Assembly: GCA_965651265.1 (NCBI GenBank)
Contig: CBFGRV010000003.1
Location: 1-64,000, forward strand
From: CBFGRV01 sp965651265
GTDB lineage: Bacteria; Bacteroidota; Rhodothermia; Rhodothermales; VXPQ01
Length of the DNA stretch: 64,000 bases
Reading direction: 5' to 3'
A program made the position numbers and the translations under genes. Numbering within the stretch: position 1 is the stretch's first letter; every line of letters starts with the position of its first letter. The notes beneath the pieces were generated by a model that was not told where the DNA came from, made no database searches, and saw only the letters and a program-made list of their open reading frames with translations. Of the stretch, positions 27,759 to 37,289 are shown piece by piece.

Positions 27759-28319
27759 ATGCCATCCCCCACTCTCTCGCCGCTTCGCATGGCGATCATG
27801 TGTTTGATATTGAAGGGCCCCAGATCCGGATACGATCTGAAAAAGGAGTTCGAGGCAACCCCCATGGGCCACTTCAGCACCAGCGCGGGCGCCATCTACC
27901 CGGCCTTGAAGCGCATGGAGGAGGCCGGCTGGATCACCGGAACCGTCGAGAATGCCGAATCCCTCCGCCCGGCCCGCCTCCTATCGCTGACCGACGACGG
28001 TCTGGCCGTTCTGAAGTCCACCTTCCGGCAGCCCATCGAAAAGGAGGACATCGTGCTCCGCCTCGATCAGCTCCTCCTTCGATTCGCCTTCATGACGCCG
28101 CTCCTGGGGCGGGAGGCCACCATCAACTTTCTGGAGCAAATGATCGACGGGCTGCGCGAGTACATCGACGAGCTCAAGGGCACGACAAAGCAACTGGAGG
28201 GCGAGCCACCGGAAGGGATCCTCGCCCTTCAACACGGCATCGAGTCGTTCAAATGCACACTCAGGTGGGCCCAGACCGCCCACGCCACCCTCCTGCACCA
28301 ACCCCGTACCGCGCCATGA
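27759..28319 (+). CDS. PadR-family transcriptional regulator
   Basis: 186 residues. The N-terminal winged helix is typical: LRMAIMCLILKGPRSGYDLKKEF, then TSAGAIYPALKRMEEAGWI and a wing ending in ARLLSLTDDGLAVL. The C-terminal half is a helical PadR dimerisation domain (EDIVLRLDQLLLRFAFM, YIDELKGTTKQLEG). It overlaps the next gene by 4 bp (ATGA), so the secreted protein downstream is part of the same transcript and probably of the same response. Ligand unknown. Confidence 0.92.
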   Translation: MPSPTLSPLRMAIMCLILKGPRSGYDLKKEFEATPMGHFSTSAGAIYPALKRMEEAGWITGTVENAESLRPARLLSLTDDGLAVLKSTFRQPIEKEDIVLRLDQLLLRFAFMTPLLGREATINFLEQMIDGLREYIDELKGTTKQLEGEPPEGILALQHGIESFKCTLRWAQTAHATLLHQPRTAP

Positions 28320-29215
28320 CGTGCAGACACTACCTCCTCTTCGTCGCCCTACTCTGCCCGTTCCTGGCACCGCCGTCGGTTTGGTCGCAGACCGACGACC
28401 GAACGCTCGACCTCGGCCAGCCTCGCGCACCGGGTGCAAGAGAGTATCGGTTTACGACAGTGTACCTGACGTACATCGGCGACGGCTCGCTATGGAGCCG
28501 CGAGGAAACCTCGACACGCCTGGAGATCCGATTGGATGAGACGGGACGGCAAACGCTGACCGCCAGGGAGTTCGAGTTGGTCGGTCCTGACGGGTCACGT
28601 CACACCATCCCGAGCCTCGCCGGGTGGACGAATGTCATCGATCATGCTGCCGATGAATTGCTCGGCGTATCCTTCTCGGATTTCGCCGGTCTCACGACCG
28701 ACGAAGGCGAGCCCCTTTCCCCGGAGATCGCGCACCGCGTCTACAACACATTCATCGATTTCTACGCCTTCCACAATGTGTTCGCAGAGCCGTCCGCAGA
28801 GCAGGATCAGGACATCGGCGATCTAAAATCCATCGGGCAGGTGATCGAGCACTACTCGTCCTATTCCAGGCCCGAGGTACCCGTGGGCGGAGACGAGGGC
28901 GCCTCCTACTTCCAGAATGGGCGGGTCACGCTCGAATGGAAAGGCATGAGCCGCATCGGCGATCGCGCCTGCGCACTCGTGGGGTTCGATTCAGGGGAAT
29001 CCGACTTCAGGATGGCGATGGAGCCCGCGCCGGGGATGCCCATGACCGTCAAAGGCGGTTCGCAATACTGGGGTGACCTCTACATCGACGCGGAGACCCT
29101 CTGGCTCGAGAGAGCCGACTTCATCGAGGTCGTCATTTCCCGGGTGGAGTTCGGGGACAACCCACCGGCGGACCGCGTCATCAAACGCCTGGGCCGCATC
29201 GAAACGGTCGATTAG
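28316..29215 (+). CDS. Secreted protein of unknown function co-transcribed with PadR
   Basis: 299 residues. ATG 28316 overlaps the PadR stop and begins a signal peptide (HYLLFVALLCPFLAPPSVWSQ). The same frame is open further upstream to 27695, but that stretch lies inside the PadR gene and does not look coding. The mature protein is rich in beta-strand pattern (YRFTTVYLTYIGDGSLW, TSTRLEIRLDETG, ALVGFDSGESDF). I do not recognise the family. Translational coupling suggests that its level is controlled with the regulator. Confidence 0.78.
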   Translation: MTCRHYLLFVALLCPFLAPPSVWSQTDDRTLDLGQPRAPGAREYRFTTVYLTYIGDGSLWSREETSTRLEIRLDETGRQTLTAREFELVGPDGSRHTIPSLAGWTNVIDHAADELLGVSFSDFAGLTTDEGEPLSPEIAHRVYNTFIDFYAFHNVFAEPSAEQDQDIGDLKSIGQVIEHYSSYSRPEVPVGGDEGASYFQNGRVTLEWKGMSRIGDRACALVGFDSGESDFRMAMEPAPGMPMTVKGGSQYWGDLYIDAETLWLERADFIEVVISRVEFGDNPPADRVIKRLGRIETVD

Positions 29216-29325
29216 TTGAGGATCTCGTTTGAGGACAAGTTCAGGATTTGGTTCGCGACGAGTTCAGGATTCGAGGTGCAAATTGTTAAGTCGGCCGGCC
29301 ACTTCCTGAACCCGCAACCAGCAAC

Positions 29326-29712
29326 CTACCCGGTCCTTACCATGCGGTCCATTAGCCGCTCGATCTCGGCCTCCGGATCGCTGCAGCGCCCCGTGTGCAC
29401 TTCGGATGTCTGGATGATGGTGCTGCGCGGCGCGACGAGCCAGTGAAAGCGCTCGCGCTGGGAGAGCCTGCCGATGGGCCCGGCGCCATCCCCCCCGCGG
29501 CAGATCGCGGGGATGGTCGCCAGGTGAGCACGAACAGTCTCGATGTCGACATCCGGAAATAGCGCGAGCAGCCGCCCCTCGTCGAGCTCGATGCGCGCAT
29601 CCAGGAATCGCCGGCCCGGACACGAGAGGATGATGCCGACGTTGACGAACTCCTCACGCTCGACCCGCGGCACGACGCGGATCACCGCGTAATCATAAAG
29701 CTCCTCGCGCAC
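29326..29712 (-). CDS. DUF3037 protein
   Basis: 128 residues matching DUF3037: YDYAVIRVVPRVEREEFVNVGIIL at the N terminus, FLDARIELDEGRLLALFPD in the middle and RFHWLVAPRSTIIQTSEVHTG near the end. It overlaps the upstream HipA-like gene by 20 bp. These two families commonly sit together, implying a shared function, but their biochemical role is not established. Cytoplasmic. Confidence 0.85.
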   Translation of the reverse strand: MREELYDYAVIRVVPRVEREEFVNVGIILSCPGRRFLDARIELDEGRLLALFPDVDIETVRAHLATIPAICRGGDGAGPIGRLSQRERFHWLVAPRSTIIQTSEVHTGRCSDPEAEIERLMDRMVRTG

Positions 29713-30475
29713 GGACGGCCTCCTGGACGAAGTGGTGGGAATGTTCGATTCGTTGCGCTAAGTACTCGACATACTGCGCGCGCAGCTCGTCCGGCGGTGG
29801 GCGATCCACGCCTCCTTCGAGCCACTCGTCCGGGACGAGCCCCACGATCTCTTCGATGGCCGCCCGCGTCAGGAGCCCCCGCATGTCCTCGTCCACCTCT
29901 TCGAGGGCATCGGCGCGATCGAGTAGCACATGGTTTGCAATCAGTGCGAAGGGGTCACGGCTACGATGCAAAAAATGATCGTCGGCATGATGAAAGTACA
30001 GCGTGGATCCGTGATCGATCAGCCAGAGGTTTCCGTGCCAGATGAGCATGTTCGTGTTGCGGGCCGTGCGATCGACATTCGAAACGAGGGCATCGAACCA
30101 GACGATTCGCGACGCCAGCCGGCCGTCGACCTCATCGACGACCGGATCGAAGGAAATGGAGCCGGGCAGATAGTCGAGCCCCAGATTCAGGCCGCCGCTC
30201 GCGCGGATGAGATCCTGGATTTCGGGATCGGGCTCTGTGCGAGCCAGCTCGGCGTCGAGCTCGACGAAGACAATCTCGGGTACGCGAAGTCCGAGGGCGC
30301 GCGCGATCCCTCCCGAGATGAGCTCGGCCACGAGCACTTTCGGCCCCTGCCCCGCCCCGCGAAACTTGAGGACGTACATGCCATCATCGTCCGCTTCCAC
30401 GATGGCGGGCAGCGAGCCGCCCTCGCGCAGCGGCGTAACGTAGCGGGTGACCGTGACTGTTCTGATAGACGGCAT
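29693..30475 (-). CDS. HipA-like kinase-fold protein
   Basis: 260 residues related to the HipA_2 (HipA-like) family. A putative ATP-binding lysine lies in MYVLKFRGAGQG near residue 35. The catalytic loop looks like WFDALVSNVDRTARNTNML and the metal-binding motif like LIDHGSTL (DHG replacing DFG). HipA kinases phosphorylate protein targets such as a tRNA synthetase; this branch is usually paired with DUF3037 rather than with a HipB antitoxin. Neither an antitoxin nor an HTH gene is adjacent. Substrate unknown. Confidence 0.8.
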   Translation of the reverse strand: MPSIRTVTVTRYVTPLREGGSLPAIVEADDDGMYVLKFRGAGQGPKVLVAELISGGIARALGLRVPEIVFVELDAELARTEPDPEIQDLIRASGGLNLGLDYLPGSISFDPVVDEVDGRLASRIVWFDALVSNVDRTARNTNMLIWHGNLWLIDHGSTLYFHHADDHFLHRSRDPFALIANHVLLDRADALEEVDEDMRGLLTRAAIEEIVGLVPDEWLEGGVDRPPPDELRAQYVEYLAQRIEHSHHFVQEAVRARGAL

Positions 30476-30562
30476 CTTTCGGAGAAATCGTCGCGGACCG
30501 TGAAGTTAGGGCACGCGGGGAACGGATACGCCATTCGACGCTTTCTCCGGAATCCGCGAGAG

Positions 30563-30651
30563 ATGGACATGCCCATTCCTGACACCCGGACGTTGCTTGT
30601 CCCTGTGAGTGGAATCCGGAAGTCCGGCTGAGCCGGACAAAGCATGTCCAT
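30563..30651. repeat. Long inverted repeat with inner hairpin
   Basis: ATGGACATGC at 30563-30572 is the exact complement of GCATGTCCAT at 30642-30651. Inside them lies a second perfect palindrome at 30622-30638 (GTCCGGC, loop TGA, GCCGGAC). The 269-bp space between the HipA-like gene and the EamA gene holds no other recognisable feature. It could be a degenerate intergenic palindromic element or a regulatory hairpin. Confidence 0.45.
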
Positions 30652-30744
30652 GATGTATGGATATCGACCTCACCCCACCGGAATGATCATCCGAAGATCC
30701 ATGACGAACGACTCTGCCCATGCTAAGGCGGAGGGAACGGCCTC

Positions 30745-31830
30745 TTGAGCAGCCGTCCGTCCACGCGGCTCAGTCACGCCGCGCTCATCACGGCATGCGT
30801 CCTCTGGGGCGGCTCCTTCTATTTCGGAAAGGTGGCCCTCGCCACGCTGAGCGCGCATCACGTGGTGCTCTGGCGGTTTGTGTTGGCGCTCTGCATCCTC
30901 CTCCCGATAAGCTGGCACCGGGCCCGCGCTGATCATCGCGCGCGGCGATCGGCAGGGGCCGGCGCCGACGACTCAGCGGCAGTTAGTGACGGGCAAGCAT
31001 CCGGACCGGGTGCTCTTCGCCGGCTGCCCGCGCGGGAAGATTGGCCCCTCTTCCTCTTGAACGCGGCCTTGATGGTGCCGATTCAATTCATCCTTCAGTT
31101 CGAGGGACTAGACCGCACGACGGCTTCCAGCGCTGCACTGATCGTCGGTGGCTTTGCCCCGCTGCTTGCCGTGGCCGCGCTCATCGTCGATCGCGAACAG
31201 CCCGGGCGGGCCGGATGGGCGGCGATCGCGACCTCGACGCTCGGGCTCGTACTCCTCGTCGGCTCGCCCGGAGAAGGCCGCTCACTCGTCGGCGACCTCA
31301 TGGTCCTCGTCTCCCTGGTCGCCGCCGTCAGTATGGTGCTCTGCACGCGCCGCCTGGTCCATCGCTACGATTCGCTACTCGTCACGGTCATCTCCATGGG
31401 CATCGGCACGCTCCTTCTTCTGCCCTGGACGCTTATCAGCGCCGGCCTTCCGCCCGTCGACCTACCTGCGGAGGTGTGGGGCGCCCTCGTCGGGCTGGGC
31501 GTAGGGTGCACGGCGATCACGTTCAGCCTCTGGAACTGGGGCATTCGTTATGTCCGGGCCGCACATGCCGGCATCTACGTCAACCTGGAGCCGTTCATCG
31601 GCGCCGTCCTCGGCGTCGTTCTGCTGGGAGACGTCCTCACCCCAAAAATCATTCTCGGAGGCGGCCTCATCCTGGCCTCCGCCGCCATCATCTCACTGCC
31701 AACGAGGCCGCGCGAGAGCTTTTCACCGGACACGTTACATCGCTCGGGCACAATACGAGGCTCGATCCGTCAGTCCGAAGGTACTATAGAATCCGCAACG
31801 TCCGTCCATCCCGACCAACACCCCAATTAA
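30745..31830 (+). CDS. EamA (drug/metabolite) family transporter
   Basis: 361 residues with ~10 membrane helices arranged as two EamA repeats (LITACVLWGGSFYFGKVAL; LVAAVSMVLCTRRLVHRYD). The hallmark end FSLWNWGIRYVRAAHAGIYVNLEPFIGAVLGVVLLGD is present. A polar insert (~55-85) separates helices 2 and 3. The start is a TTG at 30745, supported by a GGAGGG ribosome-binding site about 10 bases upstream. Probably exports or imports small metabolites or amino acids; the substrate cannot be read from the sequence. The C-terminal ~40 residues are hydrophilic. Confidence 0.88.
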   Translation: MSSRPSTRLSHAALITACVLWGGSFYFGKVALATLSAHHVVLWRFVLALCILLPISWHRARADHRARRSAGAGADDSAAVSDGQASGPGALRRLPAREDWPLFLLNAALMVPIQFILQFEGLDRTTASSAALIVGGFAPLLAVAALIVDREQPGRAGWAAIATSTLGLVLLVGSPGEGRSLVGDLMVLVSLVAAVSMVLCTRRLVHRYDSLLVTVISMGIGTLLLLPWTLISAGLPPVDLPAEVWGALVGLGVGCTAITFSLWNWGIRYVRAAHAGIYVNLEPFIGAVLGVVLLGDVLTPKIILGGGLILASAAIISLPTRPRESFSPDTLHRSGTIRGSIRQSEGTIESATSVHPDQHPN

Positions 31831-31840
31831 CAGATTCGAC

Positions 31841-32329
31841 ATGCCGCAGACCCGATGGAGCAGCCCACCTTCGATGCAGATCGATCCGGAGAAAGGCTAT
31901 CTGGCCAACATTGAGACCCAGAAGGGAACGATCAGCATCGCGTTGTATCCGGAGCACGCGCCGATAACCGTCAACAATTTCGTCTTCCTGGCGAGGGAAG
32001 GCTACTACGATGGCGTGTCCTTCCATCGGGTGATCAGCGACTTCATGATTCAGGGTGGTGATCCGACCGGCACCGGTCGCGGCGGACCGGGCTACGAGTT
32101 TGAGGATGAGCTGGATGGAAATCCACTCCTCCACGAACGCGGCGTGATCTCGATGGCGAACGCGGGTCCGAACACGAATGGCAGCCAGTTCTTCATCACG
32201 CATTCGCCCCAGCCGCACCTGAACGGTCGCCACACCGTCTTCGGCAAGGTCATCGGCGGGTTGGATGTCGTCGATTCCATCGAGCGCGGCGATCGGATGC
32301 TGCACGTGGAGATCGAAGAATCGGCGTAG
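31841..32329 (+). CDS. Cyclophilin-type peptidyl-prolyl isomerase
   Basis: 162 residues, one cyclophilin domain. Core motifs are NFVFLAREGYYDGVSFHRVISDFMIQGGDPTG (catalytic Arg in FHRV), ISMANAGPNTNGSQFFIT and HTVFGKVIGGLDVVDSI. No signal peptide is seen, so it is a cytoplasmic foldase that accelerates proline isomerisation. It starts 10 bp after the EamA stop; co-transcription is possible but the functions are unrelated. An internal ATG at 31874 is an alternative start. Confidence 0.95.
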   Translation: MPQTRWSSPPSMQIDPEKGYLANIETQKGTISIALYPEHAPITVNNFVFLAREGYYDGVSFHRVISDFMIQGGDPTGTGRGGPGYEFEDELDGNPLLHERGVISMANAGPNTNGSQFFITHSPQPHLNGRHTVFGKVIGGLDVVDSIERGDRMLHVEIEESA

Positions 32330-32360
32330 CGATCTGGCGCTACTCGGGCGCGCTTAGCCG

Positions 32361-33734
32361 CTACTCAAGGACTCCCTCCAACACGGCCGCGTCGGCCGTT
32401 TCGAGCCGGAGGCCAAGGAGGCGCGCCGCCATGGGGGCGACGGACCGGTTGTCGATCCACTCCAACTGTCCACCGGACCGAATGCCGGCCCCCGACGCGA
32501 TGAAGAGCGCCCGCATCTCCGGCGTGTCGTTCAGGTAGCCGTGCACCCCGACGGCGCGGTCGAAGGCGATGACGGGATCGCCCGTGGCCGCATCGCCAAA
32601 GGCGTAACCCGGGTCCGCAGCGAGCACCAGATCACCCACCTGGTCGGATTCGGTTGGATGGGGAAGTCCGTAGGCCGCATACTCATCCGGCTCGAGCACT
32701 CGGGCGATGCCTTCGACACCCTCGAGCAGCTCCCGCGCCCGCGCGAGGTCGTCCGCCGCGGTCGAAGGATCCGTCGCGAAGAGCATCGCCGTGCCGCCAT
32801 TCGAGAGCGACTGCACCCGCGCCGACGAAATCCGCCCTTCATCATCCACATCGAGCAGGCCGGCCTGGCGGAGGAGCACGTTCGGGCGCACCTGCCGGTT
32901 GACGCTCATGAAGCCGTGATCCGAGACCACGAAGATGGCCGTCTCCTCGCGGACGCCCGCCGCATCGAGAGCATCGAGCACCTCGCCAACGTGCTGGTCG
33001 GCCAGCGCCAGTGCAGCCGATGCGGGCTGGGAGCCGACGCCGTACCCGTGATGAAGCCCGTCGACTGCGAGCAGATGGAAAAGCAAGAGATCAGGCATCC
33101 TATTCTCGATAAGATGCACCGCGGCGGCCGTCCACACGTAGTCGCGCCCGGCGTAGCTCATCCTTCCGAAGGCCTCCTCATCCTCGACGATCCCCAACTC
33201 CGCCAGCTCATCGCGGAGCGGCGACGTGGTGTGCTCGATGGCCCGCGGCGCATCGGGGAGACTCTCGTCGAGCGTCGGCGCTGAGCGCGTCACGGGCCAG
33301 TTCACCTCGGCCGTACGAAGCCCGGCTTCCGAGGCGATGTCGAAGAGACTGGGATGCGCCGTCAGCTCCGCGCGGTCGACGTCACTGTTTCGCGTCACCG
33401 GCTCACCGGGTCCCCCGCGCACGAACCGACCGTTCATCAGCACGCCGTGCTTCTCCGGGTACACACCCGTGACCAGCGTCGTGTGGTTCGGCCAGGTGAC
33501 CGACGGGGTGGCCGGCGTCATCCCGCGCGCCCAGACTCCATCCCGCGCGAGCGCGCGCACGTTGGGCAGCGGCGTGCGCTCATCCCACAAGGCCTCGGCG
33601 GGAAATCCGTCGATGCTGATGATGACGACGTGCCGGGCCGGCCGCTCCTGGGCCGGGGTTGGATGTGGGACGGTCAGCGATGCGATGCACGTTAGCGCGA
33701 CAAAAGCGCAAATCGCTCGGAGATGTCGGTACAT
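32361..33734 (-). CDS. Secreted alkaline-phosphatase-superfamily phosphodiesterase (NPP-like)
   Basis: 457 residues with a signal peptide (residues 1-29, ending in PTPAQ). The nucleotide pyrophosphatase/phosphodiesterase signature is clear: IISIDGFPAEAL (first metal Asp), TPSVTWPNHTTLVTGVYPEKHG (nucleophile Thr in TWPNHT), LAVDGLHHGYG and VVSDHGFMSVNR with the distal Asp-His pair. It hydrolyses phosphodiester or pyrophosphate bonds in the periplasm. Last gene of a minus-strand group with the propeller-cytochrome, SGNH and oxidoreductase genes. Confidence 0.9.
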   Translation of the reverse strand: MYRHLRAICAFVALTCIASLTVPHPTPAQERPARHVVIISIDGFPAEALWDERTPLPNVRALARDGVWARGMTPATPSVTWPNHTTLVTGVYPEKHGVLMNGRFVRGGPGEPVTRNSDVDRAELTAHPSLFDIASEAGLRTAEVNWPVTRSAPTLDESLPDAPRAIEHTTSPLRDELAELGIVEDEEAFGRMSYAGRDYVWTAAAVHLIENRMPDLLLFHLLAVDGLHHGYGVGSQPASAALALADQHVGEVLDALDAAGVREETAIFVVSDHGFMSVNRQVRPNVLLRQAGLLDVDDEGRISSARVQSLSNGGTAMLFATDPSTAADDLARARELLEGVEGIARVLEPDEYAAYGLPHPTESDQVGDLVLAADPGYAFGDAATGDPVIAFDRAVGVHGYLNDTPEMRALFIASGAGIRSGGQLEWIDNRSVAPMAARLLGLRLETADAAVLEGVLE

Positions 33735-33773
33735 GGATGAGGATGGCTCTTGTTGAGAGGGCCAGTTAGGATG

Positions 33774-36700
33774 CTATTTTCCGCCGACCGGATGCACATC
33801 CGCACTGGACAGATCCACTATTCGCACGCCAATCGGCGCCATGCGGGCCTCGCGGTCGATCAATAGGCTGAAGCTGTGCGTCCCCTCCTGCAGGTCAATC
33901 GAAACCGTGCTGCCGCCCGAGGGAATGGGCGCGCCCTTCATCCACAAAGATAACCCGTCCGGAATGCCCATGTCGAGCGCCACCGTTCCGGCCTTCCGCA
34001 CATCCAGTTCGAACCGTACCAGGCTCACGCGTCGGCCATCGGGCATCTGTATCAGGGGGATGTCGTCAAGCGGAAGCGCGCCCGAAACCATGCTGTAGGC
34101 CGGCTGCCATGTCAGCCGGTCGTCGCCTCCGGCCGCCAGCTCCGCGGCGGTGCCCACGGCAATCTCTTCGTTCGCGGTGGCCATGCGCCAGCGGCGAATC
34201 CATCCGGGCTCAGGCGTGACGCCCTCGGCGGCACCTAGCTCCGACAGGAAGCGGATGAGGTCAAGGAATTCGTCTTCGTCCAGGTTCGCCGTGAGCCCCG
34301 GGGGCATCAGCGAGCCCGGGACAACGGCCCGCGTGCGAATCTGGTTCTTCGGGATGGTCACTTCTTCATCAGCCAGATCGCGGAGCACGACTTCCGCTTC
34401 GGATTCGCGCATGAGCAAGCCGGACGCGACCGTGCCGTCGGTCCGCGTGACGTTCACCAGGCCGAACCCGTCCTTCACGGCCTTCTCCGGCATCAGCACG
34501 GCTTCGATGATGTAGTCGACGGGCGCGCTCGCGCCGAGGCTGCTCAAATCGGGTCCGGCGCGACCACCCGCGCCGCCGATCGCATGACACGTCTGGCAGG
34601 CGAGCTCGGGGCGGCGATAGACCAGCTCCCCGCGGCTCGGGTCACCCTCTGCCTTCACGTCGAGCTCGAGCCGATGGAGCTGCTCTCCAGAGGGATTCTG
34701 CGGTATGCGTGGCGGAGGGAGCGGGCCTCCGATGGCCTCGAGCGCGGCATACAGGGCGTCGGCGCCTTCCGTCGATTCGCGCCAGCGCGGACCCATAGAG
34801 CGGATGACCTCCAGTCCCTTGCGCGCGGCGGATTCCTCGATGCCGCGAGTGCCCAACGCGGCGAGAAGTGCGCCCGCGCCGTCTGAATGCGAAAACAGCG
34901 ATCGGTAGACGCGTTCTGCATCATCCGACAGCGAGTCATCTTGCAGCAACTCGACCGTTGCTGTGGCCGCCGCCGCCAGATCGATGGACGAAAGCGCGGC
35001 GGCCGCGAGCAGCCGCAGATCGAGCGGCCGGTCGGATGCGGTCATCTCGACGAGCGCCGCGGTACTCACCGAATCGCCCATGGAGGCGAGGGCGTCCACG
35101 GCGGCTTCGCGCAGGCGCTCCGACGTGCCCGGCGCCTGCGCCATCGCGATGAGATCGTCGCGAAAGGCCGCAAGTCCCCACCATCCAATAAGCCTCGCAG
35201 AGGATGCCGCCACGGCGTCGTCCTCGTGCGTCAGCAACGCAGCGATCCGCTCCAGGCCGTCGGCAGGATGTCCCGCCGGCCTTTCGTTTTCGCCGGCCTG
35301 CGGCGCCTCGATCACACTCCCGCTCGAGCTCCTCCTCTCGCCCCGTCGCGCGGCGCGTTCGAGCGCGGCCAGTAAATCGATGGCCCCTCGCTCATCGCGA
35401 AGGGTATGCTCAAAAAGAACCTGCAGGTCGGAAGCCGACCCATATTGCGCGATGCGATCGAGCACCTCGGCCCGGTAGTCGTCCGGAACGTCGCCGTGAT
35501 CGAACATCTGCGCCAGGTGCGCCACGGCGTACGGTTTCGTCGAGACTTTCAGGGCGAAGGCGAGCTTGGCGGTATCCCCGAAGAAATCCGGCGACTCCTT
35601 CACCTGCAAGAGCCAGACCGGCTCGAGGTCACGCATCGTAATCCAGAGCGCGTGATCCAGGAATCGGTCCATCGGCGCATCGAGCACCTGGAGCGCCAGA
35701 CGGGCCGCCTCGGCCGTGCGAAGGCGGCGCAACGCGGTCACCGCCTCCATCCGCACTCGCGGATGTTCATCTCGCACCGCATCGGCGAGCAGCTCGGCCG
35801 ACCGCTCGATGCGATCGATCCAATGAGAAAGCACCCGCACGGCGGCCGCCCGTGCCCGCGAATCTTCCGCCTGCAGCAGGCGCTCGAGCAGCGCTCCATC
35901 CACGCGATCCACGGCTTGCATCGCCCAGAGCGCTTCCATCAAAAGGCGCTCGCGGTCCGGATCGTCTCCATCCAGCCGAGCCACCCACGACGCCACGGCG
36001 GCCTCGACCTCATCGCCATCCATCTCGCGGATCAGCCTCCGCGCCTGGCGCCGCGTCCAGAGCTCGGGAAGCCGAAGCGCCTCGAGCAGCTCCATCGCCC
36101 CGGCGGCTGCAAGGTCCGGCGGCTCGACCGGCGGCCGGCCGCGCGCCGTGATCCGCCAGATACGCCCGCGCTCCTGATCGCGGCGCGGATCGCGAAAGTC
36201 GATCTCGCCGTGCTGGATGATGGGGTTGTACCAGTCGGCCAGGTAGATCGCGCCGTCGGGCCCCATCCGGACGTCGACCGGCCGAAACGCGACATGCCGG
36301 CTCCAGACCAGCGGCCCCGCGGGCTCCGCCCGGAACCCGCTTCCATCCTCCGAGACGGCGAATCGCACCACGCGGTTTGCCCGGTAGTCGTTGGTCACGA
36401 AATGCCCCTGCAGCGAATCCGGCAGATGGCGCCCGGAAAGCACGTCGAGGCCGGCGTACTTCGGATGATCCTCGTTCAAGCCGGTCAGCATACGCTCGGC
36501 GCCGAGCGCCGCATTGTACTGCGCACCTGGAAAGAGATAGTAGATGCCCTGGTAGTCCGCGCCGTCCGTCCCGAAGGACTGTCCCCACGCGTCGAACTCG
36601 TGCCCCCACGGATTCACCATCCCGCGGGTGAACACCTCGAGGCGGCGCGCAGCCGGCTCCATCCGCCAGATGCCGCCGCCGTGGAGACGCCGCATCCCCC

Positions 36701-37289
36701 AGGGCGTCTCGATATTGCTGTACGTGTAGATGCCCTGGTTGATGTAGAGCGCGCCATCGGGACCCCAGCGGAACGTGTTGATGAGATGATGGGTGTCGGC
36801 GCGGCCGAATCCGCGAAAGATGACTCGCTTCTCGTCCGCCCGGCCGTCGCCGTCCGTGTCCTTGAGATAGAGCAGCTCGTTGGCATTGCCCACGTAGAGG
36901 CCGCCGTCGCCGATGGCGATACCGGTCGGCATCTGGAGCCCCTCGGCGAAGACGATGGACGTATCGGCGCGGCCGTCGCCGTCGCGGTCCTCCAGCACGT
37001 AGACCTTGTCGTTGGGTACCTCTCCGGGCTCCGGTTGCGGGTATGTAGTCGTGCCGACGACCCAGAGGCGCCCGCGCTCGTCCCACGCCATCCGCACGGG
37101 CTTCCCGATCATGGGCTCGGCGGCGAAGAGGTTGATTTCGAAGCCGTCGGTCACCTCGAGCTGCTCGAGCTCGTGCATCGGATCCGGATTGGGGATGGCG
37201 CGCACGTTCTGTGCGCCGACGGGGCCGGCCGTGGCAAAAATGACCGCGACGAGAGCGAGTGCCGAAACGCCGGCCGATGTCATTCTCAT
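33774..37289 (-). CDS. PVC-type membrane-bound dehydrogenase: beta-propeller, HEAT repeats and cytochrome c
   Basis: About 1171 residues from ATG 37289, whose start overlaps the SGNH gene stop by 4 bp; upstream in-frame codons lie inside that gene. A signal peptide ends in PVGAQ. Residues ~30-430 form a glucose/sorbosone-dehydrogenase-like propeller (DGFEINLFAAEPMIGKPVRMAWDERG split over blades; DRDGDGRAD twice). HEAT-type helical repeats follow (~450-830). A c-type cytochrome with CQTCHAIGG (~896-904) and a beta-sandwich tail complete the protein. Such architectures are common in Planctomycetes, Verrucomicrobia and some Bacteroidota as secreted sugar oxidising proteins; the substrate is not known. 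Confidence 0.87.
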   Translation of the reverse strand: MRMTSAGVSALALVAVIFATAGPVGAQNVRAIPNPDPMHELEQLEVTDGFEINLFAAEPMIGKPVRMAWDERGRLWVVGTTTYPQPEPGEVPNDKVYVLEDRDGDGRADTSIVFAEGLQMPTGIAIGDGGLYVGNANELLYLKDTDGDGRADEKRVIFRGFGRADTHHLINTFRWGPDGALYINQGIYTYSNIETPWGMRRLHGGGIWRMEPAARRLEVFTRGMVNPWGHEFDAWGQSFGTDGADYQGIYYLFPGAQYNAALGAERMLTGLNEDHPKYAGLDVLSGRHLPDSLQGHFVTNDYRANRVVRFAVSEDGSGFRAEPAGPLVWSRHVAFRPVDVRMGPDGAIYLADWYNPIIQHGEIDFRDPRRDQERGRIWRITARGRPPVEPPDLAAAGAMELLEALRLPELWTRRQARRLIREMDGDEVEAAVASWVARLDGDDPDRERLLMEALWAMQAVDRVDGALLERLLQAEDSRARAAAVRVLSHWIDRIERSAELLADAVRDEHPRVRMEAVTALRRLRTAEAARLALQVLDAPMDRFLDHALWITMRDLEPVWLLQVKESPDFFGDTAKLAFALKVSTKPYAVAHLAQMFDHGDVPDDYRAEVLDRIAQYGSASDLQVLFEHTLRDERGAIDLLAALERAARRGERRSSSGSVIEAPQAGENERPAGHPADGLERIAALLTHEDDAVAASSARLIGWWGLAAFRDDLIAMAQAPGTSERLREAAVDALASMGDSVSTAALVEMTASDRPLDLRLLAAAALSSIDLAAAATATVELLQDDSLSDDAERVYRSLFSHSDGAGALLAALGTRGIEESAARKGLEVIRSMGPRWRESTEGADALYAALEAIGGPLPPPRIPQNPSGEQLHRLELDVKAEGDPSRGELVYRRPELACQTCHAIGGAGGRAGPDLSSLGASAPVDYIIEAVLMPEKAVKDGFGLVNVTRTDGTVASGLLMRESEAEVVLRDLADEEVTIPKNQIRTRAVVPGSLMPPGLTANLDEDEFLDLIRFLSELGAAEGVTPEPGWIRRWRMATANEEIAVGTAAELAAGGDDRLTWQPAYSMVSGALPLDDIPLIQMPDGRRVSLVRFELDVRKAGTVALDMGIPDGLSLWMKGAPIPSGGSTVSIDLQEGTHSFSLLIDREARMAPIGVRIVDLSSADVHPVGGK

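Noticed and set aside
27695..28315. Long upstream extension of the secreted protein's reading frame
   Set aside because: It lies within the PadR gene in another frame and is Pro/Arg/His-rich; the signal peptide begins at ATG 28316.
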